The notes under the pieces are model-generated. The model saw only the letters and a list, made by a program, of their open reading frames with translations. It was not told the DNA's origin and ran no database searches. This document shows, piece by piece, positions 56,368-64,000 of a stretch of DNA of 64,000 bases (the stretch's first letter is position 1; each line of letters opens with the position of its first letter). A program made the translations under genes and the position numbers. The DNA is taken from positions 1 to 64,000 of the forward strand of contig JANSXW010000002.1 of NCBI GenBank assembly GCA_024742755.1, read 5' to 3'. The stretch is from a bacterium (GTDB lineage Bacteria > Bacteroidota > Bacteroidia > Chitinophagales > Saprospiraceae).

Positions 56368-57138
56368 ATGGCAAAAACAGCATTAATTACCGGCAGCAGC
56401 AGCGGTATCGGTCTCGGTATTGCCCGCTCCTTCGCGGAAGCAGGGTACAATCTTATTTTCAACGGGCTGGAGGAAAATGGCTCCGAAATTGCAGCTGAAG
56501 TCGCATCGGAGTTTGGCATTGAGGCCTACTTCTCCCCCACCAATTTAATGGACCCCGCAGCCATCAGGAAGATGGCCGAAACGGCGGAATCCCGCTTCGG
56601 CGGAGTGGACATCCTGGTGAATAACGCCGGTGTGCAGTACGTCGCGCCCATAGAAGAATTTCCGGAAAGCAAATGGGACCTCATCCTTGGGGTCAACCTC
56701 AGCGCCGCCTTTCATGCTACCAAAGCCGTTTGGCCGGGCATGCAAAGCCGGGGCTTCGGGCGGATTATCAATATCGCCTCTGTGCACGGGCTCAAGGCAT
56801 CGCCTTTCAAAACAGCTTATGTAGCTGCCAAGCATGGCATGGTCGGACTGACCAAAGTACTGGCACTGGAAGGCGCTGCCCACGGCATTACCGCCAATGC
56901 CATCTGCCCGGGTTACGTCAAAACCCCTCTGGTCGAACAGCAAATTCCGGAACAGGCCAAAGCTCACGGCATGACCGAGGAAGAGGTCACGGAAAAGGTC
57001 TTCCTAAAAGCCCACGCCGTCAAGGACTTCGTGAAAGTGGAAACCCTGGGCGCACTGGCCCTTTTTCTGGCAGGTGAGGCCGCCGCTACAGTTACCGGTA
57101 CGGCGATCCCGGTAGATGGAGGCTGGGCAGCGAAGTAA
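56368..57138 (+). CDS. 3-hydroxybutyrate dehydrogenase (SDR family)
   Basis: 256 residues. Rossmann motif TGSSSGIGLGIARSFAEAG, NNAG motif ILVNNAGVQYVAPIEEFPESKW, catalytic Ser138, Tyr151 and Lys155 (YVAAKHGMVGLTKVLALEG), and the C-terminal pattern ICPGYVKTPLVEQQIPEQAKAHG typical of D-beta-hydroxybutyrate dehydrogenases, ending in VTGTAIPVDGGW. It would interconvert 3-hydroxybutyrate and acetoacetate with NAD in the cytoplasm. The patatin-like gene follows after 35 bp, a pairing seen in other bacteria that handle polyhydroxybutyrate. A spacer of about 125 bp after the upstream hairpin leaves room for a promoter; I see no strong one. Confidence 0.92.
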   Translation: MAKTALITGSSSGIGLGIARSFAEAGYNLIFNGLEENGSEIAAEVASEFGIEAYFSPTNLMDPAAIRKMAETAESRFGGVDILVNNAGVQYVAPIEEFPESKWDLILGVNLSAAFHATKAVWPGMQSRGFGRIINIASVHGLKASPFKTAYVAAKHGMVGLTKVLALEGAAHGITANAICPGYVKTPLVEQQIPEQAKAHGMTEEEVTEKVFLKAHAVKDFVKVETLGALALFLAGEAAATVTGTAIPVDGGWAAK

Positions 57139-57173
57139 CAGGACATTAGGAAACGTAAGAAAAGATCAAGTAA

Positions 57174-58184
57174 ATGGAACAGAAAAAGTTAGCACTGGCC
57201 CTGCAGGGTGGCGGTTCGCATGGGGCCATCACCTGGGGCGTGCTGGACCGGCTGCTGGAAGAGGAACAGATAGACCTGGAAGGGTTCTCAGGCACAAGCG
57301 CAGGGGCCATGAATGCGGCAGTGCTGGCCTACGGGCTCCACATTTCCGGGCGGGAAAAGGCGAAATCCCTCCTCGGTCAATTTTGGCGGCGGGTAGCGGA
57401 AGCGGCGGCTTTGTCACCGGTACAGCCTGCGCCCTGGGATTTGCTCTTCGGCGGCGGGAATATGGATTACTCTCCGGGCTTTATGGCTGCAGAGGCTGCG
57501 AGTATGTTTGTTTCGCCCTATCAGTTCAATCCGATGGGGCTCAACCCTTTGCGGGATATCCTGGCAGATATTGTCGACTTTGAAGCGCTGCGGCATTGCA
57601 ACGTTACGCAGCTTTTTGTCTGTGCGACCAATGTAAGGCGGGGGCGGGCAAAGGTGTTCGGCCTGCCCCACATCTCGGTGGATGCCGTGATGGCTTCGGC
57701 CTGCCTGCCGGAAGTTTTCAAAGCTGTTACGATTGAGGGGGAAGATTACTGGGACGGTGGCTTCATGGGTAATCCGCCCATTTACCCTCTTATCGATGCC
57801 GGCTGCCAGGACATTCTGCTGGTGCAAATCAATCCCATCAATATCGACCGGACGCCTCAGACCTCCTCGGAAATCCGGGACCGGGTCAATGAGCTGAGCT
57901 TTAATTCCAGCCTGATGCTGGAAATGCGGCGCATCGCTTTTGTGGACAAGCTGCTGTCAGCCGGAGTGGACCTCGGTGCGCCTTTCCACAAAGTCTTCAT
58001 CCACCACATCAACCCGGAAGCGGAAGTACAGGGGCTGAACCTCTCCAGCAAGCTCAATGCCAACTGGCAGTTCCTCCTCCGGCTCAAAGCCATTGGCCGG
58101 GAGAAGGCCGAAGCCTGGCTGGCACAGCACAGCGATCAGATCGGGGTGGCTTCGAGCTGTAACATCCGGGAAACTTTTCTGTAG
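57174..58184 (+). CDS. Patatin-like phospholipase family protein
   Basis: 336 residues with no signal peptide. The patatin oxyanion loop LALALQGGGSHGAITWGVLD comes first, then the nucleophile elbow GTSAG with Ser42, and the catalytic Asp194 in YWDGGFMGNPPIYPL, completing a Ser-Asp dyad. Cytoplasmic lipid acyl hydrolase by family. Being 35 bp downstream of 3-hydroxybutyrate dehydrogenase, it could act on polyhydroxybutyrate or related acyl esters, but this is inference from context. Its stop is 2 bp from the stop of the convergent lipoprotein gene, so there is no room for a separate terminator. Confidence 0.9.
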   Translation: MEQKKLALALQGGGSHGAITWGVLDRLLEEEQIDLEGFSGTSAGAMNAAVLAYGLHISGREKAKSLLGQFWRRVAEAAALSPVQPAPWDLLFGGGNMDYSPGFMAAEAASMFVSPYQFNPMGLNPLRDILADIVDFEALRHCNVTQLFVCATNVRRGRAKVFGLPHISVDAVMASACLPEVFKAVTIEGEDYWDGGFMGNPPIYPLIDAGCQDILLVQINPINIDRTPQTSSEIRDRVNELSFNSSLMLEMRRIAFVDKLLSAGVDLGAPFHKVFIHHINPEAEVQGLNLSSKLNANWQFLLRLKAIGREKAEAWLAQHSDQIGVASSCNIRETFL

Positions 58185-58186
58185 GG

Positions 58187-58981
58187 TCACTCCTCCGGCG
58201 GGAAAAGGAACTGCCCGGACGCCCGGTCCCAGTGCAGCCTGATCTCTTCCCGGCGCAGGCGGTCAAAGGCCGGGCAGGCGATCTGCTCCTCCGGGCTGGC
58301 CGAATCCCCACAGTAGTAAAACCGCTTACCGGTAAAGACGGAGGCGGTAAGCGTGGTGCCCCGCTGCGGCAAATCCAGCAGAACCGGCATCGCTTCTTCC
58401 AGGATTGCCGGCTCCTCTGCGTAGTCCAGCTCCAGGAAATCGGAAACCGCTAGCGCACCGAGGGTATGCTCCGTCCAATCGTACTGATCGGGATGCTCGG
58501 GGCGGAGGAAGTGGTACTCCTGGGTAGCGCCAAACCCATCATAGGCCTTTTTGCTCACAGCGATCATGGGGTTGCTGTTTGCCAGCCGAAAGAGGACCAC
58601 CTGTACGTGATAGGTACCCCCGCCGGTACCTTCGTCAATGATTTCGATGAAGCCATTCCTCAGGTCTACCGTTGCTTCGAGTTCCATTTCCAGGGTCGAT
58701 TCTGCCACCCATTTATTCCCTTTTTGGGTGAGCTCGTAGGGGCTGTTGTAGGGAGGCTCGAGGCTGCGGTAGTAGTCAAGGACGTTCTTTCGCTTAGCCT
58801 TGTCTGCTTCCGTAGCTTCGCCGGTTGACGGCGGGGCCGCTTCGGGCTGCTCCGGAATGGCCTGAGCGGTGTCAGCGCCGGCAACAAGTGCTTTTTCCAC
58901 GCCCGGTCCCGCTCCTCCCGAGCAGGCTATGAGGGCAACGCTCAGGAATGCCCAGATTAATGTTCTGGTTGAAAGATGCAT
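58187..58981 (-). CDS. Lipoprotein of unknown function
   Basis: 264 residues. The N-terminus MHLSTRTLIWAFLSVALIAC ends in a lipobox Cys20, followed by a low-complexity Gly/Ala/Pro/Glu linker to about residue 55. The rest has mixed alpha/beta patterns (YYRSLEPPYNSPYELTQKGNKW; VDLRNGFIEIIDEGTGGGTYHVQVVLF; EQIACPAFDRLRREEIRLHWD) that I do not recognise as a named family. It lies 9 bp downstream of the T9SS type-B protein on the same strand, so it may be part of that operon. No catalytic motif is seen. Confidence 0.8.
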   Translation of the reverse strand: MHLSTRTLIWAFLSVALIACSGGAGPGVEKALVAGADTAQAIPEQPEAAPPSTGEATEADKAKRKNVLDYYRSLEPPYNSPYELTQKGNKWVAESTLEMELEATVDLRNGFIEIIDEGTGGGTYHVQVVLFRLANSNPMIAVSKKAYDGFGATQEYHFLRPEHPDQYDWTEHTLGALAVSDFLELDYAEEPAILEEAMPVLLDLPQRGTTLTASVFTGKRFYYCGDSASPEEQIACPAFDRLRREEIRLHWDRASGQFLFPPEE

Positions 58982-58990
58982 AGCTTGGTT

Positions 58991-61900
58991 TTATCGGAAT
59001 AATTGAACATCGCCTTCGTAAAGTGTGGTGAACCCATCCACCCAAAGCACCTGTACAACGTATGCGTATACCCCGGCTTGCGCAGGCTCGCCTCGCCAAT
59101 TACCGTCCCAGACCGTTGCGCCATCTTTGGCTTCGAAAACCAGCCCGCCCCAGCGGTTGTACACCTGGAAGTTGAGCACTTCGGCCAGTCCGGCTCCCGG
59201 GTAAATTTCAAAGCGGTCGTTGATGCCATCCTCATTCGGGGAAAATGCATTCGGAATGTACACCTGACGGGTGCCATCCACCTGCAGGAACAGCTCAGCG
59301 GTGTAGGTACAGCCGCCGTTCAGCGTTAGGGTCAGCTCAACATCCACGGAGCTCGTGGCCAGCAGGCTGGGGTCCGGGCAGGTCGTACAACTCAGCACAG
59401 CGCCGGAGTCCACTGCCCATTGCAGGGTTGACAAAGCCGGATCAATTGCAGCGTTGGAAATAATCTCCAACTGCACGGAGTCCCCGAATGAAGCCGGGTT
59501 CGGCTGCGCAAGCAAGTCAATAGACAAGGCATTGGGCTCTGCCAGGGTTATTGAGGTCGTTGTATCACAATCGTTGCTGTCCGTAATGGTTACTTCATAG
59601 AGGCCCGATGCTAAGCCCTGAAAGATGGCCTCAGTTTGACCGGCACCGCCATTGAGGGCAAAAGTATAAGGCGGAGTGCCGCCACTCAGCCCTGACAATT
59701 CGATGAGGCCCGTGGCTTCTCCCGGGCAAGCCGGGTCCACCGTTTCCACCTGAAAATTGATGGGGGGCACATCGGGCAACACAATGCTGTCCTGCGAAAT
59801 GGCGCAACCCGTTGCATCCGTAACCGTGTAGGCATATAAGCCCGGCAACAGCCCGCTGATGGCGGCTGCATTTTCATTGATGGCTTGCCCGTTGCGGGAC
59901 CATTCGAACTGATAGGGGGCGATGCCGCCGGATGCATCCAGCGTCAATATGCCGGATGCTTCGCCCTGGCAATTCGGTGGACTGATGGTTACTTCTGCTT
60001 CGGGGATATCGGGCGAGACTAAAAAGAAGGTGGAAGTTGAAAAGCAATCCGGCCCGACCGTGATGACGACCTCGTAGCTCCCATCTGATAAGTTTTCGAT
60101 CGTTTGTACGCCTTCCGCGATAAGGTTGTCCCCGCTATCCAACCACTCAATAGTGCTGACCGGATCACCTCCCGAGAGGTTGATGGTGATAGAACCGTTG
60201 TTTTCCCCACAGTTCGGAGGGACAATTTCCGCCTCCACATCGGGTAGTTCCAGCATATTCACATTGATCTCATCCGTGACCACTCCACATGCGGTGGTGA
60301 GTTCCAGAGTGTAGGCGCCATCTTGCGTCACCGTGATTTGCGGAGTGGCTGCCCCGTTGCTCCAGGCATAAGCACCGGGCACTTCAAAAGCAGGCCCCAG
60401 CGTCACAGGCTCACCATCACAAACCTCCAAATCCGGCCCCAGGGCTACAGCATCTTCCGGTGTTACTACCGCAATAGAGTCTACGGCTGTGCATTCGTCC
60501 TGAGTGACGGTCACGCTGTAGATTCCGGAGGCATTTACCGTGAAGGTGGAATCCGTGGAACCATCCTGCCACTGATAGGTAGCGGTGCTGTCCAGTGCCG
60601 GATCGAGCAGCAAGCTTGCCCCGCTGCAAATGAGGGTATCGTTGCCGAGGTCCAGCGTAAAGGAACTGCTGCCCGGATTTATGGAAAAGTCCTGATCCGC
60701 AATATTGACATCAAGGTCTGCGGAAGCTGTCAGCGTACTGCCAACGAAAGAGATCGGCGCTACATCCAAAATTACAGAAGACAGAAAAGCATCCGGCAGA
60801 GGGTCGGCGCAGATGCCCTGCCCATCCTCGTCCACTTTTACCATACGGAACCCCTCGCGGTCATAGAGGTCTTCAAATACGTAAGCGTAGTAGCCCTCAG
60901 AGGTAACCGTAAGCGGGCTTCCGCCAAACCGGAAAGGACCGCTCAGGAAGCCCTCTTCTGCCAGTTCAAGCCCCCACAGCATTTCTCCATCGGTACTGAT
61001 TTTTGCCAAAGCCGGGCGGATGTCCCCGGAGTTGTCTGCATCTGCACCCCCAACGAATAAAATATGGTCATCGGGCGTGACAATCAGACCTTCTGCCTGC
61101 CCGTAAAAGGAAAAATTAAACCCGTTGAATTCTACGGTTACCTGGTCTTCCACCAAAGTGGCGACCCTGGACCAAACCAGGGACCCGTCCAGGTTGATCC
61201 GGGAGATGATGGCCCCTTGTGGGCCACCAAAGATCGCATCACTCAGGGAAGTGCCTTGTAGCAACGCGAAAGTGCCGTCCAGCAGAGGGGCAATCTGCAC
61301 ACCGGCACCATTGAACCCCTGATAGGAGTAGGTATTTGCCCAAAGCTGTTCTCCCTGCTCGTTGAGGCGGACGACAAAAGCATCGTTATCAAAACTCGCA
61401 CCAATACTGCCGGTAACCAGGTACCCACCTGCGGGCACCTCCGCTATATCATACCCGGTAGCTTCCAACCCGGCCACCGGATAGTACTGCCCCCATTCCA
61501 CGGCCCCTGCTGCATCATACTTGACCAGGTAGAGGGATGTTTGAAAATCCGGGCTATGATGGCCCGCAAAGATATAGCCGCCATCGGCAGTCTGAATCCC
61601 GGCAAACCCCCGTTCCAAAAGATCAGGATTGCCCGGAAACTGAGACCATTGCAGGGTACCATCCGGATTGCCTTTGGCCAGAAAGCCATCAAAATATACG
61701 GTTGTGGACGTGCCGGAAAGCACAAAGCCGCCATCTTCCGTGGAGCTGATATCCGTAATGGACTGAAACGTCCCGGGGTCATATTCCCGCGACCACACCA
61801 TTTGGTTAGCATTGTCGATACGAGTGACTATTGCATCGTTGGCATTGCCGGCAGGGTTGTTAAAGCCGTTGGCAACGGAGCCTAGTACGTAGATACTGCC

Positions 61901-62035
61901 GTCGGGCCCGGCTGTCGCCGCCAAAGCCCGCACAGAATCCCCTGTGGTGCATTCCACGCGAAATTCCCCCAACTGAGCATGCAGCGGGCAGGAAAAAAGC
62001 AGCGTAACAAGTGCAGGGAGTAGTAATTGCTTCAT
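58991..62035 (-). CDS. T9SS type-B sorting domain protein with beta-propeller and SprB-like repeats
   Basis: 1014 residues. Signal peptide MKQLLLPALVTLLFSCPLHAQ. Residues about 30-420 show SBBP-like propeller repeats (ALAATAGPDGSIYVLGSVANG; DISSTEDGGFVLSGTSTT; GIQTADGGYIFAGHHSP). An Ig-like stretch (FTLDLGNDTLICSGASLLLD, TYQWQDGSTDSTFTV) follows, and then three SprB-like repeats (PPNCGENNGSITINLSGGDP; NCQGEASGILTLDASGGIAPY; ACPGEATGLIELSGLSGGTPPY). The end is the CHU_C/type-B sorting domain: YIPNAFSPNEDGINDRFEIYPG, VYNRWGGLVFEAKDG, WDGNWRGEPAQAGVYAY. It is expected to be secreted by the type IX system and attached to or released from the surface. Ligand unknown. Confidence 0.93.
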   Translation of the reverse strand: MKQLLLPALVTLLFSCPLHAQLGEFRVECTTGDSVRALAATAGPDGSIYVLGSVANGFNNPAGNANDAIVTRIDNANQMVWSREYDPGTFQSITDISSTEDGGFVLSGTSTTVYFDGFLAKGNPDGTLQWSQFPGNPDLLERGFAGIQTADGGYIFAGHHSPDFQTSLYLVKYDAAGAVEWGQYYPVAGLEATGYDIAEVPAGGYLVTGSIGASFDNDAFVVRLNEQGEQLWANTYSYQGFNGAGVQIAPLLDGTFALLQGTSLSDAIFGGPQGAIISRINLDGSLVWSRVATLVEDQVTVEFNGFNFSFYGQAEGLIVTPDDHILFVGGADADNSGDIRPALAKISTDGEMLWGLELAEEGFLSGPFRFGGSPLTVTSEGYYAYVFEDLYDREGFRMVKVDEDGQGICADPLPDAFLSSVILDVAPISFVGSTLTASADLDVNIADQDFSINPGSSSFTLDLGNDTLICSGASLLLDPALDSTATYQWQDGSTDSTFTVNASGIYSVTVTQDECTAVDSIAVVTPEDAVALGPDLEVCDGEPVTLGPAFEVPGAYAWSNGAATPQITVTQDGAYTLELTTACGVVTDEINVNMLELPDVEAEIVPPNCGENNGSITINLSGGDPVSTIEWLDSGDNLIAEGVQTIENLSDGSYEVVITVGPDCFSTSTFFLVSPDIPEAEVTISPPNCQGEASGILTLDASGGIAPYQFEWSRNGQAINENAAAISGLLPGLYAYTVTDATGCAISQDSIVLPDVPPINFQVETVDPACPGEATGLIELSGLSGGTPPYTFALNGGAGQTEAIFQGLASGLYEVTITDSNDCDTTTSITLAEPNALSIDLLAQPNPASFGDSVQLEIISNAAIDPALSTLQWAVDSGAVLSCTTCPDPSLLATSSVDVELTLTLNGGCTYTAELFLQVDGTRQVYIPNAFSPNEDGINDRFEIYPGAGLAEVLNFQVYNRWGGLVFEAKDGATVWDGNWRGEPAQAGVYAYVVQVLWVDGFTTLYEGDVQLFR

Positions 62036-62073
62036 GAAAATAGAGTTGTCGAGTGTTTAAGGAGCGCTACAAA

Positions 62074-62568
62074 TTACTTCCAATTATGTTGCAGCATGAT
62101 CTGATAGATTAGGGATTTGGCATGTTCCTGACTGACACCGGTAAGGACCAGGGTAGCCTGCCGGAACAGCGCGATCGTTGTGGCCGGATAGACGCCGGTT
62201 TCGCCGGGGAACCAGGCCATGGGCACACTCGTCCCCTGCAGGATTTCGTAGCCCGCCCCCGCATTGTGCTCCTGCCATTCTCCGGCAATGATTTGCAACT
62301 GTGGAATGTCTTGTGCGGGTGCCGGGTCGTAAAGGTAGAAATGCAGCATTTGGATTTCTGCCCGGGCAGGCATGGTGAAAATGCAGGCCGATTTTTCGTT
62401 CCGCCCGGCAGCAACCGGCGTCACCTTGCGGACAGGTTCCTGTACGGTCTCCTGAATTGCCTCCAGCGTCAGCAGTGCTGATGCCTGCGGAAGCTGCACT
62501 TGCTGAGGGCTGCCGCCACAGCTTAGCAGAAGAAGGGCCAAAATGGGAACGGCTGACAATGCTTTCAT
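62074..62568 (-). CDS. Small lipoprotein of unknown function
   Basis: 164 residues: MKALSAVPILALLLLSC (lipobox, acylated Cys17) followed by GGSPQQVQLPQ and a compact domain (ACIFTMPARAEIQMLHFYLYDP; QIIAGEWQEHNAGAGYEILQG; ATLVLTGVSQEHAKSLIYQIML). I recognise no family. The last part looks like a helix-rich end, and a Trp occurs near the C-terminus (LQHNWK). It sits between the GNAT-like gene (18 bp) and the T9SS type-B gene (38 bp), all on the minus strand, so the genes probably share a transcript. The 38-bp gap contains TAATTTG, a loose -7-like match before the T9SS gene. Confidence 0.75.
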   Translation of the reverse strand: MKALSAVPILALLLLSCGGSPQQVQLPQASALLTLEAIQETVQEPVRKVTPVAAGRNEKSACIFTMPARAEIQMLHFYLYDPAPAQDIPQLQIIAGEWQEHNAGAGYEILQGTSVPMAWFPGETGVYPATTIALFRQATLVLTGVSQEHAKSLIYQIMLQHNWK

Positions 62569-62586
62569 GGCTTTTTTGTGGCGAAT

Positions 62587-63537
62587 TTACAAAAGCCACT
62601 GCAAAAAAGGTGTCGCCAAAGTGTAGCGTGCGCGATATATCTCAAAATAGGGTACAGGGTCTGCCCGGAACCCATTGAGGACCGGGGCTACATTAGGCAT
62701 GGTACTGCCACAAAAATTAAAGGCCTCGCTGCCATGCCCGGCGCCTGCCTGCATAGCCTGCCACATCAGCCAGGGAAATGCCCCGCTTTCCCGGGCCCCT
62801 TTACCGTTACCCGCTGTGATAGGATAGGTTACACCTTCGGTATGCATCAGGTAGACCCCGCTGTGGACCGTTCCATCCTGATGACGCGCCAGGAGCAATT
62901 GCACATTGCCATGACTCCGGGCAGCGCCATCCATCTGTTGCAGCAGGGACAGCGTGACCGGCGCAGCAAGCCCCTGCCGGTCAAATGTGTGCTCAATGAT
63001 AGACATCAGCGTGCTGAGGTCTCTGCTTTCCTCCGGCACCAACACCTTTTCCCCTTCCTTGATGCTGTACTTCACCGAGCGGTTAAAGCGGCGGCGGACC
63101 GTTTCCATATCTGACAGGCCCGGCACGATAAAATGGTACCGCAGTTGGGCCTGAAACCTTTTCCAAAGGAAGGGCATCCAGTTTTTGGTACCGTGGTGCA
63201 GCTTCTGAATGTGCCCCCAGTGCCCGGGCAGTTGCTCCAAAAGCTGCGGTACAGTCTGCCGGTCGAAGGTAAACTGATCGGCTAAGGATAGCGAATCATA
63301 AGCTTCATACCTCCACAAACCAAGGTAGGGCGTCAGCGGCGGCGTCAACAGGAAAGGGACACCTTTGACACGCCGGATATGGTAAGGCAAGGCTGCTGCC
63401 AGTTCCCCTTTTTTGTCTTCAGCCAGGGCGACCCCCCAGTTTTCCGGGCCGCACACGGCATCCAGCCACCAGGGATGATTGAAGGCGGGTACGGCATGGC
63501 CCCGGCAGAATTCCTGGTATGCAGATTTTGGTGACAA
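62587..63537 (-). CDS. GNAT/FemAB-like acyltransferase family protein
   Basis: 316 residues, no signal peptide. It has the look of the Acetyltransf_6/BioF2-like group related to FemAB: an N-terminal FNHPWWLDAVCG segment, AAALPYHIRRVKGVPFLLTPPLTPYLG, RRRFNRSVKYSIKEGEKVLV (a basic patch after which the second GNAT half begins) and SGVYLMHTEGVTYPITAGNGKGARESGAFPWLMWQAM, with FNFCGSTMPNVAPVLNGFRADPV near the end. Members often sit in envelope polysaccharide or aminoacylation pathways, but the acyl acceptor is unknown. It follows the FKBP gene after about 100 bp with a hairpin between them. Confidence 0.72.
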   Translation of the reverse strand: MSPKSAYQEFCRGHAVPAFNHPWWLDAVCGPENWGVALAEDKKGELAAALPYHIRRVKGVPFLLTPPLTPYLGLWRYEAYDSLSLADQFTFDRQTVPQLLEQLPGHWGHIQKLHHGTKNWMPFLWKRFQAQLRYHFIVPGLSDMETVRRRFNRSVKYSIKEGEKVLVPEESRDLSTLMSIIEHTFDRQGLAAPVTLSLLQQMDGAARSHGNVQLLLARHQDGTVHSGVYLMHTEGVTYPITAGNGKGARESGAFPWLMWQAMQAGAGHGSEAFNFCGSTMPNVAPVLNGFRADPVPYFEIYRARYTLATPFLQWLL

Positions 63538-63617
63538 TATCCTATTGGTTTGTTGGCAAAAAGCCCGCTGCCTGCCTCAATGATGGCCGGGAGAAGGCCA
63601 AAAGTTGCGCTGCTTAA

Positions 63618-63642
63618 TAGAGACGCTATGTTAGCATCTCTA
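63618..63642 (-). terminator. Hairpin at the FKBP stop codon
   Basis: TAGAGA (63618-63623) pairs with TCTCTA (63637-63642), and inside GCTA pairs with TAGC around a 3-base loop, with one C-A mismatch. The TAG stop of the FKBP gene forms the base of the stem. The minus-strand transcript lacks a long T run after it, so it may be a weak terminator or a processing/stability hairpin; the hairpin could also form in the opposite direction. Confidence 0.5.
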
Positions 63643-64000
63643 ATTAAAATCCACAAGGTCAATCTCAAAAACCAGCACAGAACCAGCCGGGATAGTCCCC
63701 ACAGCCCGATTGCCATACCCTAGGTTAGAGGGGCAATACAAAGTCAGCTCCCCTCCTTTCCCTACCAGCGGGATACCAATCTGCCAGGCAGGGATCAGGT
63801 TTCTGAGCGGGAATGTGACGGTGCTTTCACCGGGCGTCTGATCAAAAACATGCCCATCCAGCAGCGAGCCTTTATAGCGTACGGTAACGGAATCGGTGAT
63901 CTCCGGGCGTTCATTCGAACCGGGCGTCTCAATCTGGTAATACAAGCCGGACTCGTGCCGGTCAGCCGTCAGGTTGTTCTCTGCAAGAAAGTCGAGGATT
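63640..64000 (-). CDS. FKBP-type peptidyl-prolyl cis-trans isomerase, N-terminus off window
   Basis: The visible 119 residues run in frame to the right edge (ILDFLAENNLTADRHESGLYY is the first part), so this is a partial gene; a TTG inside it is not the start. The FKBP domain is clear: VTVRYKGSLLDGHVFDQT, IPAWQIGIPLVGKGGELTLYCPSNLGYGNR, IPAGSVLVFEIDLVDFN. It speeds proline isomerisation during protein folding. The upstream ENN-L-TADRHESGLYYQIE lead is like that of Bacteroidota periplasmic or lipoprotein FKBPs, so export is likely but the signal peptide is not in view. Confidence 0.92.
   Translation of the reverse strand, partial: ILDFLAENNLTADRHESGLYYQIETPGSNERPEITDSVTVRYKGSLLDGHVFDQTPGESTVTFPLRNLIPAWQIGIPLVGKGGELTLYCPSNLGYGNRAVGTIPAGSVLVFEIDLVDFN

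Overview
The window looks like chromosome of a marine-type Bacteroidota, probably from the Saprospiria/Lewinella side. The evidence is a type IX secretion (T9SS) type-B C-terminal sorting domain with SprB-like repeats, a giant beta-helix/HYR adhesin-like protein, many lipoproteins with short lipoboxes, TPR-membrane-AraC regulators, GH92 enzymes, and planctomycete-type DUF1501/DUF1549/DUF1553 genes. I see no tRNA, rRNA, CRISPR array, insertion sequence or phage gene. Family names come from recognising sequence features; no database was searched.

Layout. (1) 1-8933, minus: one giant secreted multidomain protein whose C-terminus lies off the left edge. Its signal peptide is in a different frame from the rest of the protein. 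(2) 9229-10977, minus: a TPR/transmembrane/AraC-type regulator upstream of the adhesin gene. (3) 11383-18138, plus: a 2020-residue alpha-2-macroglobulin-like protein with a CTEQ thioester motif, then an Uma2-family protein. (4) 18141-29839, minus: two transcription units that each begin with a cytochrome/DUF1549/DUF1553 gene followed by a DUF1501 gene. The pair is duplicated, and each copy has an almost identical 14-bp palindrome upstream. The left unit continues into an NHL-repeat protein, a chitobiase-C/discoidin-like protein and a membrane-heme-LRR fusion.

(5) 30089-39345, minus: GH2 beta-mannosidase, two GH92 lipoproteins and a sulfatase, tightly packed. (6) 39605-45386, plus: DeoR-type regulator, third GH92, CBM9-like protein and a mannose-6-phosphate-isomerase-like protein. 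(7) 45387-46472, minus: LacI-type regulator, divergent from (8) 46708-56188, plus: ROK sugar kinase, NagB/PIG-L fusion, GH20 hexosaminidase, sodium:solute symporter and glycogen branching enzyme, several of them separated by clear hairpin terminators. (9) 56368-58184, plus: 3-hydroxybutyrate dehydrogenase and a patatin-like lipase. (10) 58187-64000, minus: lipoprotein, T9SS type-B protein, lipoprotein, GNAT/FemAB-like protein and an FKBP isomerase cut by the right edge.

Taken together, blocks 5-8 read as a locus for breaking down mannose- and N-acetylglucosamine-containing glycans such as high-mannose N-glycans, possibly sulfated or phosphorylated. Surface alpha-mannosidases, a beta-mannosidase, a hexosaminidase and a sulfatase release sugars. 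A symporter, a ROK kinase, an isomerase-like protein and a deaminase would take them into central metabolism, and GlgB would help store carbon as glycogen. There is no SusC/SusD pair in the window. A discoidin-like C-terminal module with a WxFxDE-type ending is shared by GH20, one GH92 and two genes of the DUF1501 operon, which ties the glycan genes to the cytochrome cassette. The most interesting leads are that shared module, the duplicated cassette with its palindromes, a GH92 lacking the usual catalytic acid, an isomerase-like protein lacking two metal ligands, and the frame break in the adhesin.
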